Assembly: GCA_964546955.1 (NCBI GenBank)
Contig: CAZJLP010000003.1
Coordinates: forward strand, 120,484 to 184,483
Direction of reading: 5' to 3'
Length of the DNA: 64,000 bases
Source: CAZJLP01 sp964546955
GTDB taxonomy: Bacteria; Verrucomicrobiota; Verrucomicrobiia; Opitutales; Opitutaceae
A model generated the notes under the pieces. It had not been told where the DNA came from. It saw only the letters and a program-made list of their open reading frames with translations, and searched no databases. The position numbers and the translations under genes were made by a program. Of the stretch, positions 37,887 to 46,196 are shown piece by piece (the first letter of the stretch is position 1; each line of letters starts with the position of its first letter).

Positions 37887-38279
37887 TCATTCGCCACACA
37901 CGCGGCCTCGGCGGTCTTTGGTTGCCCTGCGGAGGCGCTTGGCGGCCACCATACGGGCTTTCTGGGCGGGGCTCTTCCTCCGATTCCGGCGCCGGGCGAG
38001 CTCAATTGCGGAGCGTCGCTGACGCTCGGTTTCAACCACGCGGGCTTCCAGTTTGCGGCAAAGTTCGCTCCAAGCCAGCTCGCGGTTCGCCGCTTGAGAT
38101 CGCTCCTGCTGAATGCGCACATCGATTCCAGTCGGGCGATGGCGCAAGCAGACCGTGGACGAGGTTTTATTGATTTTCTGGCCTCCTGGGCCGGAACCTC
38201 GCACAAATCGTTCTTCGACGTCCGCCGCCAAAATTCCAAGCGCATCAAGCCGGGATTGAATTTGGGTTGGTAAGTCCAT
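37887..38279 (-). CDS. Stand-alone GGQ peptidyl-tRNA hydrolase/release-factor-like protein
   Basis: 130 aa from ATG 38279. It contains the catalytic GGQ of class I release factors within FVRGSGPGGQKINKTSSTV, followed by VRIQQERSQAANRELAW and a basic C-terminal tail. There is no codon-recognition domain. Known relatives are ArfB/ICT1 rescue factors, which hydrolyse peptidyl-tRNA on stalled ribosomes, and uncharacterised bacterial RF-like proteins. The basic tail fits binding in the mRNA channel, as in ArfB. Not linked to translation genes; divergent from moxR. Confidence 0.8.
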   Translation of the reverse strand: MDLPTQIQSRLDALGILAADVEERFVRGSGPGGQKINKTSSTVCLRHRPTGIDVRIQQERSQAANRELAWSELCRKLEARVVETERQRRSAIELARRRNRRKSPAQKARMVAAKRLRRATKDRRGRVCGE

Positions 38280-38365
38280 CGGATGCGTCTTTTCCTCAGC
38301 GAAACTCTTCTCCCTGCCCCGAGTCAAACTTAGGCCCCTTTTTCAGCTTTTATTAATTCCTCTTC

Positions 38366-39346
38366 ATGATCACCGGTCCTACTTGGTCCCAGAAACTTCG
38401 AGATGAAATCGGCAAGGCTGTCATTGGCCAGGATGCCGCTATTGAGAGGCTGCTCGTGGCGCTCCTTGCCAACGGTCACGTGCTGCTGGAGGGCATGCCT
38501 GGATTGGCCAAGACCTTGTTGGTAAAATCACTCGGAACGGCTCTGGGCGTACAATTCGAGCGAATTCAGTTCACCCCCGATCTTCTGCCCAGCGACGTGG
38601 TCGGAACGATGATCTTCCAACCGAAAAATGGCGAATTCACCGCCCACCGGGGCCCGATCTTTGCCAACCTGGTCCTGGCAGACGAAATCAACCGCGCTCC
38701 CGCGAAAGTTCAAAGCGCGCTGCTCGAAGCCATGCAAGAACGCCAAGTCACGATCGGCGGCCAAACTCATCCGCTGCCGAAGCCCTTCTTTGTCATGGCC
38801 ACCCAGAACCCGGTCGAACAGGAAGGGACCTACGCCCTCCCCGAAGCCCAAACCGACCGTTTCTTGTTCAAATTGCTGGTGGACTACCCGACAGCCGACG
38901 AAGAAAGCCTCATGATGCAGCGTTGGGGGCAGGTCACCCAACAGCCGGAACTCAAACCGGTATCGAGCGGGGCGGAGCTTTTGAGCCTGCGGACCGAAGT
39001 CGATCGCGTCCACGTGGCCGAAGCCGTGCAGGGTTACATTCTCGCCCTCGTCCGGGCGACGCGCTCCATGGCGGCGGATCCGAAAAACCAAGTGAATCCC
39101 GGAAAACGTTACCTTTCGTTCGGCGCATCGCCTCGCGCCTCGCTCGCGCTCTTCCAGGCGGGACGCGCTCTGGCGTGGCTCCGAGGCCACGATTACCTCA
39201 GCCCGTCGCTCGTTCAGGAAATAGCGCCCGATGTGCTGCGCCACCGCGTGGGCCTGACCTACGAGGCCGAAGCTGAGGAAATCACTTCGGACAAGGTCAT
39301 CTCGGGGGTGCTGGAGAAAACACCGGTGCCGACCATTAAAGGCTGA
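38366..39346 (+). CDS. MoxR-family AAA+ ATPase of the Bat operon
   Basis: 326 aa. Walker A is GMPGLAKT, Walker B LADEINRAPAK, and the sensor region has FVMATQNPVEQEGTYALPEA; these are all typical of MoxR. MoxR ATPases act as chaperones for von Willebrand proteins, two of which are encoded downstream. It heads the Bat (aerotolerance) operon and is followed by the DUF58 gene after a 50-bp gap that contains repeats. Confidence 0.93.
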   Translation: MITGPTWSQKLRDEIGKAVIGQDAAIERLLVALLANGHVLLEGMPGLAKTLLVKSLGTALGVQFERIQFTPDLLPSDVVGTMIFQPKNGEFTAHRGPIFANLVLADEINRAPAKVQSALLEAMQERQVTIGGQTHPLPKPFFVMATQNPVEQEGTYALPEAQTDRFLFKLLVDYPTADEESLMMQRWGQVTQQPELKPVSSGAELLSLRTEVDRVHVAEAVQGYILALVRATRSMAADPKNQVNPGKRYLSFGASPRASLALFQAGRALAWLRGHDYLSPSLVQEIAPDVLRHRVGLTYEAEAEEITSDKVISGVLEKTPVPTIKG

Positions 39347-39443
39347 AGGCCGAAAGCTGAGGCCGAGAACAGTATCCCTTACAAAAGCGCTGCAAAGTGA
39401 CCTCCGATTTTCAGCCTTCAGCCCTTCAGCCTTCAGCCTTGGC
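39337..39443. repeat. GCTGAAGG short repeats in inverted orientation around the DUF58 start
   Basis: AAAGGCTGAAGGCCGAAAGC starts at 39338 near the moxR stop. Its inverted counterpart, four TTCAGCC/TTCAGCCC units, lies at 39410-39437 and runs into the DUF58 reading frame. If the GTG at 39397 is used, these units are translated as the odd peptide FQPSALQPSALAL. Confidence 0.5.
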
Positions 39444-40308
39444 TTTGCTGCGCCGGCTGGAATGGCGGGTCCGCCACGCGGTCGAAACCGTGCTGAGCGG
39501 CGAATATCGCTCCGCATTTCGCGGCCGTGGGATTGAATTCGATCAGGTCGTAAAGTATTCATTTGGCGACGACGTGCGCGATATCGACTGGAACGTCACC
39601 GCCCGCCTGGGCGAGCCGTATCGAAAGAAGTTTGTCGAGGAACGGGAAGTCACCCTCATGCTCGTCCTGGAGGACACTCCGAGCCTGCAGTTTGGCTCGG
39701 GCGCACAATCGAAGCGCGAAGCGCTGCTCGAATTGGCGGGCCTCGTCCTGTTGCTCGGGGCGGTGAATCGCGATCGTGTGGGTTACGTCCATGCCTCAGC
39801 CGACGGCTACACCTTTCGCGAGCCTGTGCGCGGCCGCGGGCAAATTCTCCACTTGGCCGCGACCCTCATGGGCCGTCCCGCGCCGGAGTTAGACCATCCC
39901 CGCGCCGGCGAAGCTCCGCAGATTCCTTGGCAGCTGATGGCCCGGGCGGCGCCGCGTCACAGTGTCTTGATCTGGCTCGGCGATTTCCCGCCGCGGCCCG
40001 CCCCTGAAGGTTGGGCCGTTCAGCGACGCCGATTCCAAACAATGGGCTTCCGCGTCGACGACCCTTGGGAGCGCGAACTGCCGCGCGGTGAAACCCATAC
40101 GGTTTACGATCCGGTCAGCGGCCGTCTGGTCACGCTGGAGGGTTCCGCTGCCGAACGCGCAGCGCACGCGGCTTGGCGCGAACAGCGCGAAGCGGCTTGG
40201 CGAGATCTTTTCCCGGACCGGCTGAGCCGTCTGGTAGTGGGCACTGAAGAAAACAGACTCGATGCCCTGGTCCGCTTTTTTCACGCCCGGATGAATGCTC
40301 GAGCATGA
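39397..40308 (+). CDS. DUF58 protein of the Bat operon
   Basis: 303 aa from GTG 39397. Residues 5-16 derive from a short DNA repeat, so a TTG at 39439 (giving ALLRRLEWRVRHAVE) may be the true start. The DUF58 signature is intact: GEYRSAFRGRGIEFDQV and GDDVRDIDWNVTARLGEPYR, followed by a von Willebrand-like fold. The family always accompanies MoxR ATPases, and its role is probably in assembling the Bat complex. ATGA overlap with the next gene. Confidence 0.88.
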   Translation: MTSDFQPSALQPSALALLRRLEWRVRHAVETVLSGEYRSAFRGRGIEFDQVVKYSFGDDVRDIDWNVTARLGEPYRKKFVEEREVTLMLVLEDTPSLQFGSGAQSKREALLELAGLVLLLGAVNRDRVGYVHASADGYTFREPVRGRGQILHLAATLMGRPAPELDHPRAGEAPQIPWQLMARAAPRHSVLIWLGDFPPRPAPEGWAVQRRRFQTMGFRVDDPWERELPRGETHTVYDPVSGRLVTLEGSAAERAAHAAWREQREAAWRDLFPDRLSRLVVGTEENRLDALVRFFHARMNARA

Positions 40309-41420
40309 GGAAGCTCCACCTCAAAATTCCCGACGGTTTTTCCGCCTTCGACGGCCCCCCGCTGCCATTGTCGGACGATTTGGTCTTGGCGCACCCGTGG
40401 TGGTTGCTCGCTCTTGCCCTCATTCCGATCGCTTTTTGGTTTCGCCGGCAACGGAGGGTCTCGGTGCTGCTCGTTCCCTTCGCGGCAGCGTGGCACCGCC
40501 CCTCCCTCGCCACCGGGGGGCGGTGGGCCGTCGCGCTTGCTCTGATGGGTTTCGTGCTCTTCGTCGGGGCGCTCGCTCGTCCCCAAAAAATCCGCGACAA
40601 ACGCGAAACCAAAGCCCAGGGCTACGACATCGTTCTGTCGATCGATCTGTCGGGCTCGATGATGTACGAAGATTTCGAGATCGACGGTCAGCCCGTGAAC
40701 CGGCTCGAAGCCATCCGGCCGATCATCAAAGCCTTCATCAACGACCGCCCCAACGATCGTATTGGCATCGTGGTTTTCGCGGGGCGCGCCTACACCCTCG
40801 CACCCCTCACCTTCGACCACGGTTGGTTGATCAAACAAGTCGAGCGGTTGAAACTCCACATGATCCAGGATGGCACGGCCATCGGCGATGGACTGGGAGT
40901 CGCACTGACGCGCTTGGAACAGGCCGAGCGGAAGGAGAATACAATCCGCAAAGGAGCGTTTGTTGTATTACTCACCGACGGCGCCAACAACCAGGGTGTA
41001 CTGACTCCGATGCAATCCACGGAGATCGCGAAATCTCGCGGAATTCCGATTTATACGATTGGCGCCGGCCGCAACGGCTTCGTCCGCATGCCGGTGCATG
41101 ACTCCCGCACCGGCAAACGCGTCGGGAGCCGCACGGTCCCGTCGGAGTTGGATGAAGGCACCCTCCGTGCGATGGCCGAAGCCACGGGCGGCAAGTTTTT
41201 CGTTGCCGGGGACACCCGGACGGTGGAGTCGGCCTTCGCCGCTATCGACAAGGCTCAAAAAATTGAGTTCGAGGCGAAGTCTCATCTGATCACATCAGAG
41301 TTGTTTTACTGGCCCGCCGGCGCGGGGCTCGGACTATTCCTCCTGGGCGCGGTTTTCGCCCGACGGAAGTCGTCCGTGCGAACACGCGCAATCGCTCCAC
41401 CGCACCCTGCGACCGCATGA
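40305..41420 (+). CDS. BatA-like von Willebrand protein
   Basis: 371 aa. A cytoplasmic N-terminus and two membrane helices precede a VWA domain with an intact metal site (IVLSIDLSGSMMYEDF, then the Thr of DGTAIGDGLG and the Asp of LLTDGANNQG). A C-terminal helix anchors it. It corresponds to BatA, an inner-membrane protein with a periplasmic VWA domain implicated in oxygen tolerance in Bacteroides. ATGA overlaps occur at both ends, showing tight coupling. Confidence 0.87.
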   Translation: MRKLHLKIPDGFSAFDGPPLPLSDDLVLAHPWWLLALALIPIAFWFRRQRRVSVLLVPFAAAWHRPSLATGGRWAVALALMGFVLFVGALARPQKIRDKRETKAQGYDIVLSIDLSGSMMYEDFEIDGQPVNRLEAIRPIIKAFINDRPNDRIGIVVFAGRAYTLAPLTFDHGWLIKQVERLKLHMIQDGTAIGDGLGVALTRLEQAERKENTIRKGAFVVLLTDGANNQGVLTPMQSTEIAKSRGIPIYTIGAGRNGFVRMPVHDSRTGKRVGSRTVPSELDEGTLRAMAEATGGKFFVAGDTRTVESAFAAIDKAQKIEFEAKSHLITSELFYWPAGAGLGLFLLGAVFARRKSSVRTRAIAPPHPATA

Positions 41421-42493
41421 CCTTCCATTGGCCCTATCTCCTCTGGGCGCTCGTCGTGCCCACCCTTCTCGCTCTTCGCGATCTTCAACGCCGGCAGCGC
41501 GAGACAAATGCGCTGCCCAAGGTTCTTCGGGCCGAGGCTGCCGGCAACCATCTCTCCTTCGCACGCAACGCTCGCGAACGACCGGCCGTGCCGCGCGTGC
41601 GGTGGCGCCTCTGGTTGGCACTCGCGCTCTCGATCGTGGCCTTCGCTCGCCCACAATGGGGACGTCTCACCGAACCCGTCTTCGATCAGTCTCGCGAAAT
41701 CCTGATGGCTTTGGACTTGTCGCGCAGCATGCTCGCCGCCGACGTCAAACCCACCCGCTTGGAGAAGGCAAAGTTGCTCATGTCCAGCCTGCTCGAACGC
41801 GTCTCGGGCGAGCGGGTCGGGCTGGTTGTCTTCGCCGGCACTGCGTTCCTTCAGTGCCCTCTTAGTTCGGACTACGAAATCCTCCGGGAATTCCTGCCAC
41901 CGTTGAATCCGGCCTACCTGCCGGAGGGCGGGACGAACTATGACGCCTTGCTCCAGACGAGCTTGGAAGCCTTCAGCGCAACCTCCTCCGCTGACCGTTT
42001 TCTCATCATCCTGAGCGATGGCGAAGCGCTCTCCGACGAATGGAAGTCGCATCTGCCCGAGTTGAAAAAACGCGGTATTCGCGTGATCGGACTCGGGGTC
42101 GGCACCGCCGAAGGAGCCATGCTGCCCGACGAAGCAGGAGGTTTTGTGAAAGACGAGCGGGGCGCAGTCCACCTTTCAAAGCTCGAGAGCGGGACGCTGC
42201 GGACCCTCGCTACGGAAACAGGCGGGGCCTACACCGACGCGAGCGGTTGGGTCGACCTTGCCCAACTGGTGCGATCCACAGTCGAGACGGGTAAGCAGGG
42301 CTCCTTTCGCGAAGAACGCCAGGTGCGACTGGCCGAACGTTTCCAGTGGGCCCTGGGACCAGCCTTGCTGCTTTTTTTTCTCAGCCTGTGCCATGAATTC
42401 CCCGTGCGCCCGAAACCCCGCGATCTGCGCGGGCCTTCCGCAAGCAACCCCAAGCCCGAGTCCCCAAACCAGGAACCGGCGCTCCAAACCTGA
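41417..42493 (+). CDS. BatB-like von Willebrand protein
   Basis: 358 aa. Same layout as the preceding BatA: two N-terminal helices, a VWA domain with metal site ILMALDLSRSMLAADVKP, the Thr in EGGTNYDALLQ and the Asp in ILSDGEALS, and a C-terminal membrane helix (WALGPALLLFFLSLCH) with a polar tail. BatA and BatB are paralogues in the canonical operon. Confidence 0.87.
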   Translation: MTFHWPYLLWALVVPTLLALRDLQRRQRETNALPKVLRAEAAGNHLSFARNARERPAVPRVRWRLWLALALSIVAFARPQWGRLTEPVFDQSREILMALDLSRSMLAADVKPTRLEKAKLLMSSLLERVSGERVGLVVFAGTAFLQCPLSSDYEILREFLPPLNPAYLPEGGTNYDALLQTSLEAFSATSSADRFLIILSDGEALSDEWKSHLPELKKRGIRVIGLGVGTAEGAMLPDEAGGFVKDERGAVHLSKLESGTLRTLATETGGAYTDASGWVDLAQLVRSTVETGKQGSFREERQVRLAERFQWALGPALLLFFLSLCHEFPVRPKPRDLRGPSASNPKPESPNQEPALQT

Positions 42494-42505
42494 GGCCACC
42501 AGACC

Positions 42506-43333
42506 ATGCCACCTCCGTCGTTGATCACCCCGTCCATCCACCTTCCAGCGGCCTTCCGTCGTCTGGCCTCCGGCGTCTGGCTTTTGGCTTCTGTTTTGTT
42601 CGCTGCCGGTGAGGAGAAGGATGCCACGGCAGAGCCCGTTTCCCGCCTCGTGGCCCAACTCTCGGGTCGAGAAACGCTGGGCGCGCGCGACTACGCTGAG
42701 TTCGCGCGAACAACGGTCACCTATGGGGAACGACAGAAAGCCGCCCAGAAGCCGATGGTCGAATCCGCGCTTCACGATGCCCTCGCCGCTGTCTCTGCCG
42801 GCAAAGCGCTGGATCCCTCCGCAGCCGATTGGACAAATCTGCAGGAGCAGTTGGAGAAGTTGCTGAAAAAGGATCCGCCTCCTCCGCCCAAACCCGAAAA
42901 CCCTCCCGATCAGAAACCGAAAGACGAAAAACAGCAGCAGCAGGAGCAAAAGGAACGCAACTCGAACAAGGATAATCAGAAATCCGAATCCGCGGATTCC
43001 AAAAACGAGAAAAGCTCCGATCCCTCTCAACAGGATAAGTCCAAGGAGGGGGAAAAATCTCCATCGCAGCCACCTCCTTCGTCGGACGCGCAATCCGCCT
43101 TCAAGGACATGGACAAAGAAAAGGCTTCGGAGCAACCGCCACCGCCCCCTGATGATGTTCAAAAGGTGGGCGGCAACCCGGATAAAAAACCTGAATCGAA
43201 AATGGTCGATCCTGTCCTCGCGGTTCCATTGCAACGGTTGGAGCAGGTCAGACAGGGAGATGCGCCGGGAAAGCTCCAACAACTCATGAGAGGCGAAAAT
43301 AAAGCCCCGCAGAAACCGCAGAAAGATTGGTAA
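42506..43333 (+). CDS. BatC-like secreted low-complexity protein
   Basis: 275 aa with a signal peptide. A short helical domain (~35-120) is followed by ~110 residues rich in Lys, Gln, Ser and Pro (runs such as PPPPPKP and KQQQQEQKE). The C-terminal ~45 residues (PVLAVPLQRLEQVRQGDAPG and on) look conserved. BatC is usually a TPR protein with a disordered tail; the TPR part is not obvious, so the name is by position. It begins 12 bp after batB and ends 3 bp before batD. Confidence 0.65.
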   Translation: MPPPSLITPSIHLPAAFRRLASGVWLLASVLFAAGEEKDATAEPVSRLVAQLSGRETLGARDYAEFARTTVTYGERQKAAQKPMVESALHDALAAVSAGKALDPSAADWTNLQEQLEKLLKKDPPPPPKPENPPDQKPKDEKQQQQEQKERNSNKDNQKSESADSKNEKSSDPSQQDKSKEGEKSPSQPPPSSDAQSAFKDMDKEKASEQPPPPPDDVQKVGGNPDKKPESKMVDPVLAVPLQRLEQVRQGDAPGKLQQLMRGENKAPQKPQKDW

Positions 43334-43336
43334 GCC

Positions 43337-45868
43337 ATGCTCTTTTCTCCCCTACGTCTCGTCTTCTTCTTACTCGCCGTCGCTTTGGCTGGTAGCTCGA
43401 TTGTCCATGCGCAATCGGCCCGCTGGGAGCCATCAGGCGGTTCGCTCGCCGTGGACCAGCAGACCGCCATTCAGCTCATTTTTGAGAACTGCCGACCCAC
43501 CTCCCAACCGGTCGTGCCGAAAGTGGACCGTCTCGAACTCTCCGCAACCGACCAAACCGGTTCTTCCATGGAGATCGTCAATGGCCAAGTCACGGCAATG
43601 ACGATGATGGTTTATGTCGCGCGTCCGCTCTCCAAAACTCCCGTCACGATTCCTTCATTTACCGTGGAAACGGACAAAGGTCCTGTGACCGTACCGGCCG
43701 TGACCTTCATGGTGACTACCGCGACTGTGGGTCAAAGCTCTCTGTCAGTCGACGCGGTATCGAACGGTCGGTTTGTTCTCCCTCAATCGGTTTGGGCCGG
43801 CGAAGTGTTTCCCGTCGTTTATAATCTCAGCACCTTGAAGCGGTACTACGGCGATGTGCGCCATTTCGAATGGGACCCTTCGCCTATCGTGGCCGAAGCT
43901 CTGGGCCAGGCCCAACCCAGTCAAAAAATGGAGAATGGCGAACAGTGGGTCGTCCTAAGCGCCGGCAGTCGCGGTTACATCAAGACTCCCGGCGACCACA
44001 CCGTCAACCAGGCCACGGCCTCCGTTCTCCTCGTAACAGGGGCCACATCGTCGCTCTTCAGCCAGCGCCCAAACTACGAACAGTTCCTCATCCGCAGCAA
44101 CCGACCGCAGATCACGGTGAAACCGCTCCCCACAAACGCTCCACCTTCGTTCGGCGGCGCGGTCGGACAATTCAAGGTCGAGTCCAACGTCGTACCCGCC
44201 TCGGTTGCCGTGGGTGAGCCGGTGACGTGGACGGTGACTCTCACGGGGATCGGCAATTGGCCTGACGTTGTGAGCCTGCCCTCTCGCGAAGTCTCCAAGG
44301 ATTTTCGCGTGGTGCAGCCGCAAGCCAAGCGGACCATCAAAACCGGCACCCTTTTTGATGGCACCTTGTCGGAGGACATCGTGCTGGTCCCGACCCGCGC
44401 GGGCAGCTACACGCTGGGGCCGTTCTCCTGGTCGTATTTCGATCCCGCAAAGGGCGGGTACCAGACCGTTTCTACTGCACCGGTCACGGTGAGCGTTTCC
44501 GCTACCTCCCCTCCCGCGAACCCGGGCGCACCTTCGGCGGATGCTCCCTCCACCGCCGCTGCTGCGGGAACTCGTCCGCAGTTGCCCGAACGCCCCGCGG
44601 CGTTGCCGACCGACCCCCTGGATTCTTCGGGACTTGCTCTGCGTCCCTTCGAAGGTCGCACGCTTGCCCTCCTTTCCGCGGCACCTTTCGCGGCCGTCTT
44701 GCTGTTTTGGATTTGTCTGGCGCTCCGACGGGCAAAGCGGACCGATCCCCTCCGGGAAATCCGCGAAGCGCGAGCACGCCTCGTCAGCACGCTGGCGGAA
44801 CTCAGTCGTGCAAACGGGAGCGCGTCGGTCGCGGGCCCGCTCCTCCGGCGCTGGCAGCACGATACGGGAATACTTTGGCGTCTTCCTCACGCCGCGCCTT
44901 CGCCTCAAGCCTTTCGCAGCGCCGCGGGAAGCGACGACGCTGCCGGGGCCGACGAGTGGATCCGCTTGTGGGAAGAGTCGGAGCGCGCCCTTTATCGAGA
45001 CCAGACCGCGTTGCCGTCGGATTGGATTCCACGCGCAGAGGCGGCTCTCGCCGCCAAAATCGTTCCCGGCTTTTCCACCTTTGCTCTCTTTCGGCCAAAA
45101 AACCTTCTGCCGTTCGCAGCCGTGGCGCTGGCAAGCATCACGATTTTAGCGACGGATGGTTTTTCGGCTGCCGCCGACGCGCGCCTTGCATATCGCAAAG
45201 GGGATTTCGCCGCAGCGGAGCAAGGCTGGCGGGCAGCGGTCGCAAAAACACCCAACGACTGGAGCGTCCGTCACAACCTGGCTCTCGCACTCGCGCAGCA
45301 AAACCGTTGGGGCGAAGCAGCCGCCCATGCGACGGCTGCCTTCGTGCAGCAACCCCGCAACGAGCTTGTTCAACGCAATCTCGCGTTCGTGCTGCAAAAA
45401 GCCGGTTACACCTCCACCCTCTCCGCCCCACCCCCTCAGCGCTGGAGTCAGGTAGCCATCGCGCGCCAGTTGTCGCCGCCGGGCTGGCAGGTCATGCTGA
45501 TCGCCGCCTCAGCGGTGTTTTGCCTGGGAATCGCCGGATTCCTCGCATCGGCCTATGCAGGACACAGCGGACGTTTCCACGTCATAGGCATCGTCCTTTG
45601 TTCGTTTGGCTTTCTGGCCGCGACCACATCGGGCTTCGCCCTCGTTGTGTATTCGCCGGCTCACGACGTTCGCACCGCGCTAGTCTGGCGGCCGGCCACC
45701 CTTGCCTCAATTCCGACCGAGGTGGATTCGACCCAAAAAACCACCAAATTAGATCCAGGCAGCGTCGCGATCGTCGACAAAACCTTCCTCGGCTGGTCCC
45801 GCCTCGCCTTCCCCGACGGCCAAACCGGCTGGGTACGGCAGGAGCATTTGGTGTATTTGTGGAAGTAG
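43337..45868 (+). CDS. BatD-BatE fusion protein
   Basis: 843 aa with a signal peptide. Residues ~27-390 form the BatD part: Ig-like domains with RPLSKTPVTIPSFTVETDKG and GEPVTWTVTLTGIGN, then a Pro/Ala linker and a membrane helix at 441-463. A cytoplasmic segment follows to 586. The second half has another helix (587-606), a TPR region (611-690, ADARLAYRKGDFAAAEQGW), two more helices (717-741 and 745-772) and a C-terminal SH3-like domain ending in GWSRLAFPDGQTGWVRQEHL. TPR plus SH3 is the BatE architecture, and no separate batE follows, so this is best read as BatD and BatE in one chain. Confidence 0.8.
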   Translation: MLFSPLRLVFFLLAVALAGSSIVHAQSARWEPSGGSLAVDQQTAIQLIFENCRPTSQPVVPKVDRLELSATDQTGSSMEIVNGQVTAMTMMVYVARPLSKTPVTIPSFTVETDKGPVTVPAVTFMVTTATVGQSSLSVDAVSNGRFVLPQSVWAGEVFPVVYNLSTLKRYYGDVRHFEWDPSPIVAEALGQAQPSQKMENGEQWVVLSAGSRGYIKTPGDHTVNQATASVLLVTGATSSLFSQRPNYEQFLIRSNRPQITVKPLPTNAPPSFGGAVGQFKVESNVVPASVAVGEPVTWTVTLTGIGNWPDVVSLPSREVSKDFRVVQPQAKRTIKTGTLFDGTLSEDIVLVPTRAGSYTLGPFSWSYFDPAKGGYQTVSTAPVTVSVSATSPPANPGAPSADAPSTAAAAGTRPQLPERPAALPTDPLDSSGLALRPFEGRTLALLSAAPFAAVLLFWICLALRRAKRTDPLREIREARARLVSTLAELSRANGSASVAGPLLRRWQHDTGILWRLPHAAPSPQAFRSAAGSDDAAGADEWIRLWEESERALYRDQTALPSDWIPRAEAALAAKIVPGFSTFALFRPKNLLPFAAVALASITILATDGFSAAADARLAYRKGDFAAAEQGWRAAVAKTPNDWSVRHNLALALAQQNRWGEAAAHATAAFVQQPRNELVQRNLAFVLQKAGYTSTLSAPPPQRWSQVAIARQLSPPGWQVMLIAASAVFCLGIAGFLASAYAGHSGRFHVIGIVLCSFGFLAATTSGFALVVYSPAHDVRTALVWRPATLASIPTEVDSTQKTTKLDPGSVAIVDKTFLGWSRLAFPDGQTGWVRQEHLVYLWK

Positions 45869-45882
45869 CACCGTACTATGTG

Positions 45883-45920
45883 CGCTGCTTCGGGCAGCGG
45901 CCCCCGCCATCTTTCTCTTT
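45883..45920 (+). terminator. Possible terminator of the Bat operon
   Basis: CGCTGC / GCAGCG form a 6-bp stem capped by TTCGG, then a C-rich gap and a T-rich stretch (CTTTCTCTTTG). It lies 15 bp after the batD stop. The distance from stem to T-run makes it imperfect. Confidence 0.4.
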
Positions 45921-45965
45921 GTTTTCATCCCAAGGAGCCTTTGAAAACCTCAGGGAGGAGCGGAT

Positions 45966-46060
45966 TGAGGTGGAACGCGATCTCCGAGCGCGTTGTTTCG
46001 AGCCGGCGCCCCTCGTAGAAGCACGTCCAATAACGCGCTCGGAGATCGCGCTCCACCTCA
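45966..46060. repeat. Long near-perfect inverted repeat (29-bp arms)
   Basis: The arm at 45966-45994 (starts TGAGGTGGAACGCG) is mirrored at 46032-46060 (ends CGCGCTCCACCTCA) with one mismatch in 29 positions. The 37-bp loop has no T-run. It lies between the convergent Bat and respiratory operons. Its core (TGGAACGCG ... CGCGTT) resembles enlarged REP-like palindromes. No terminal direct repeats or transposase are visible. Confidence 0.7.
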
Positions 46061-46086
46061 GGACTGCCGTTTCCAGAGGCTAACTA

Positions 46087-46132
46087 ATCTTTCTCCGCGA
46101 GTTCTCGATCGGTCCCGATCTCGAGAGAAAGA
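46087..46132. repeat. Second hairpin between the convergent operons
   Basis: Outer arms ATCTTTCTC / GAGAAAGAT and inner arms CTCGATCGG / CCGATCTCGAG (2-nt bulge) form an imperfect hairpin downstream of the minus-strand operon end. It may act as an mRNA 3' end; it lacks a T-run on the minus strand. Nothing else is seen in 45869-46196. Confidence 0.4.
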
Positions 46133-46196
46133 TAAGGAACCAAGAGAAAATTTCCCGAATCTGCGAGCCGCAGTCCCAAACCCAACCGCTCCCCGC

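Noticed and set aside
44707..46083. A 458-codon plus-strand frame overlapping the BatD-BatE gene
   Set aside because: Arg/Ser/Pro-rich shadow in another frame; it also runs through the inverted repeat at 45966-46060.
46087..46132. An intrinsic terminator for the respiratory operon
   Set aside because: The hairpin is in the right place, but the minus-strand sequence after it lacks a T-run, so it is listed only as a hairpin.
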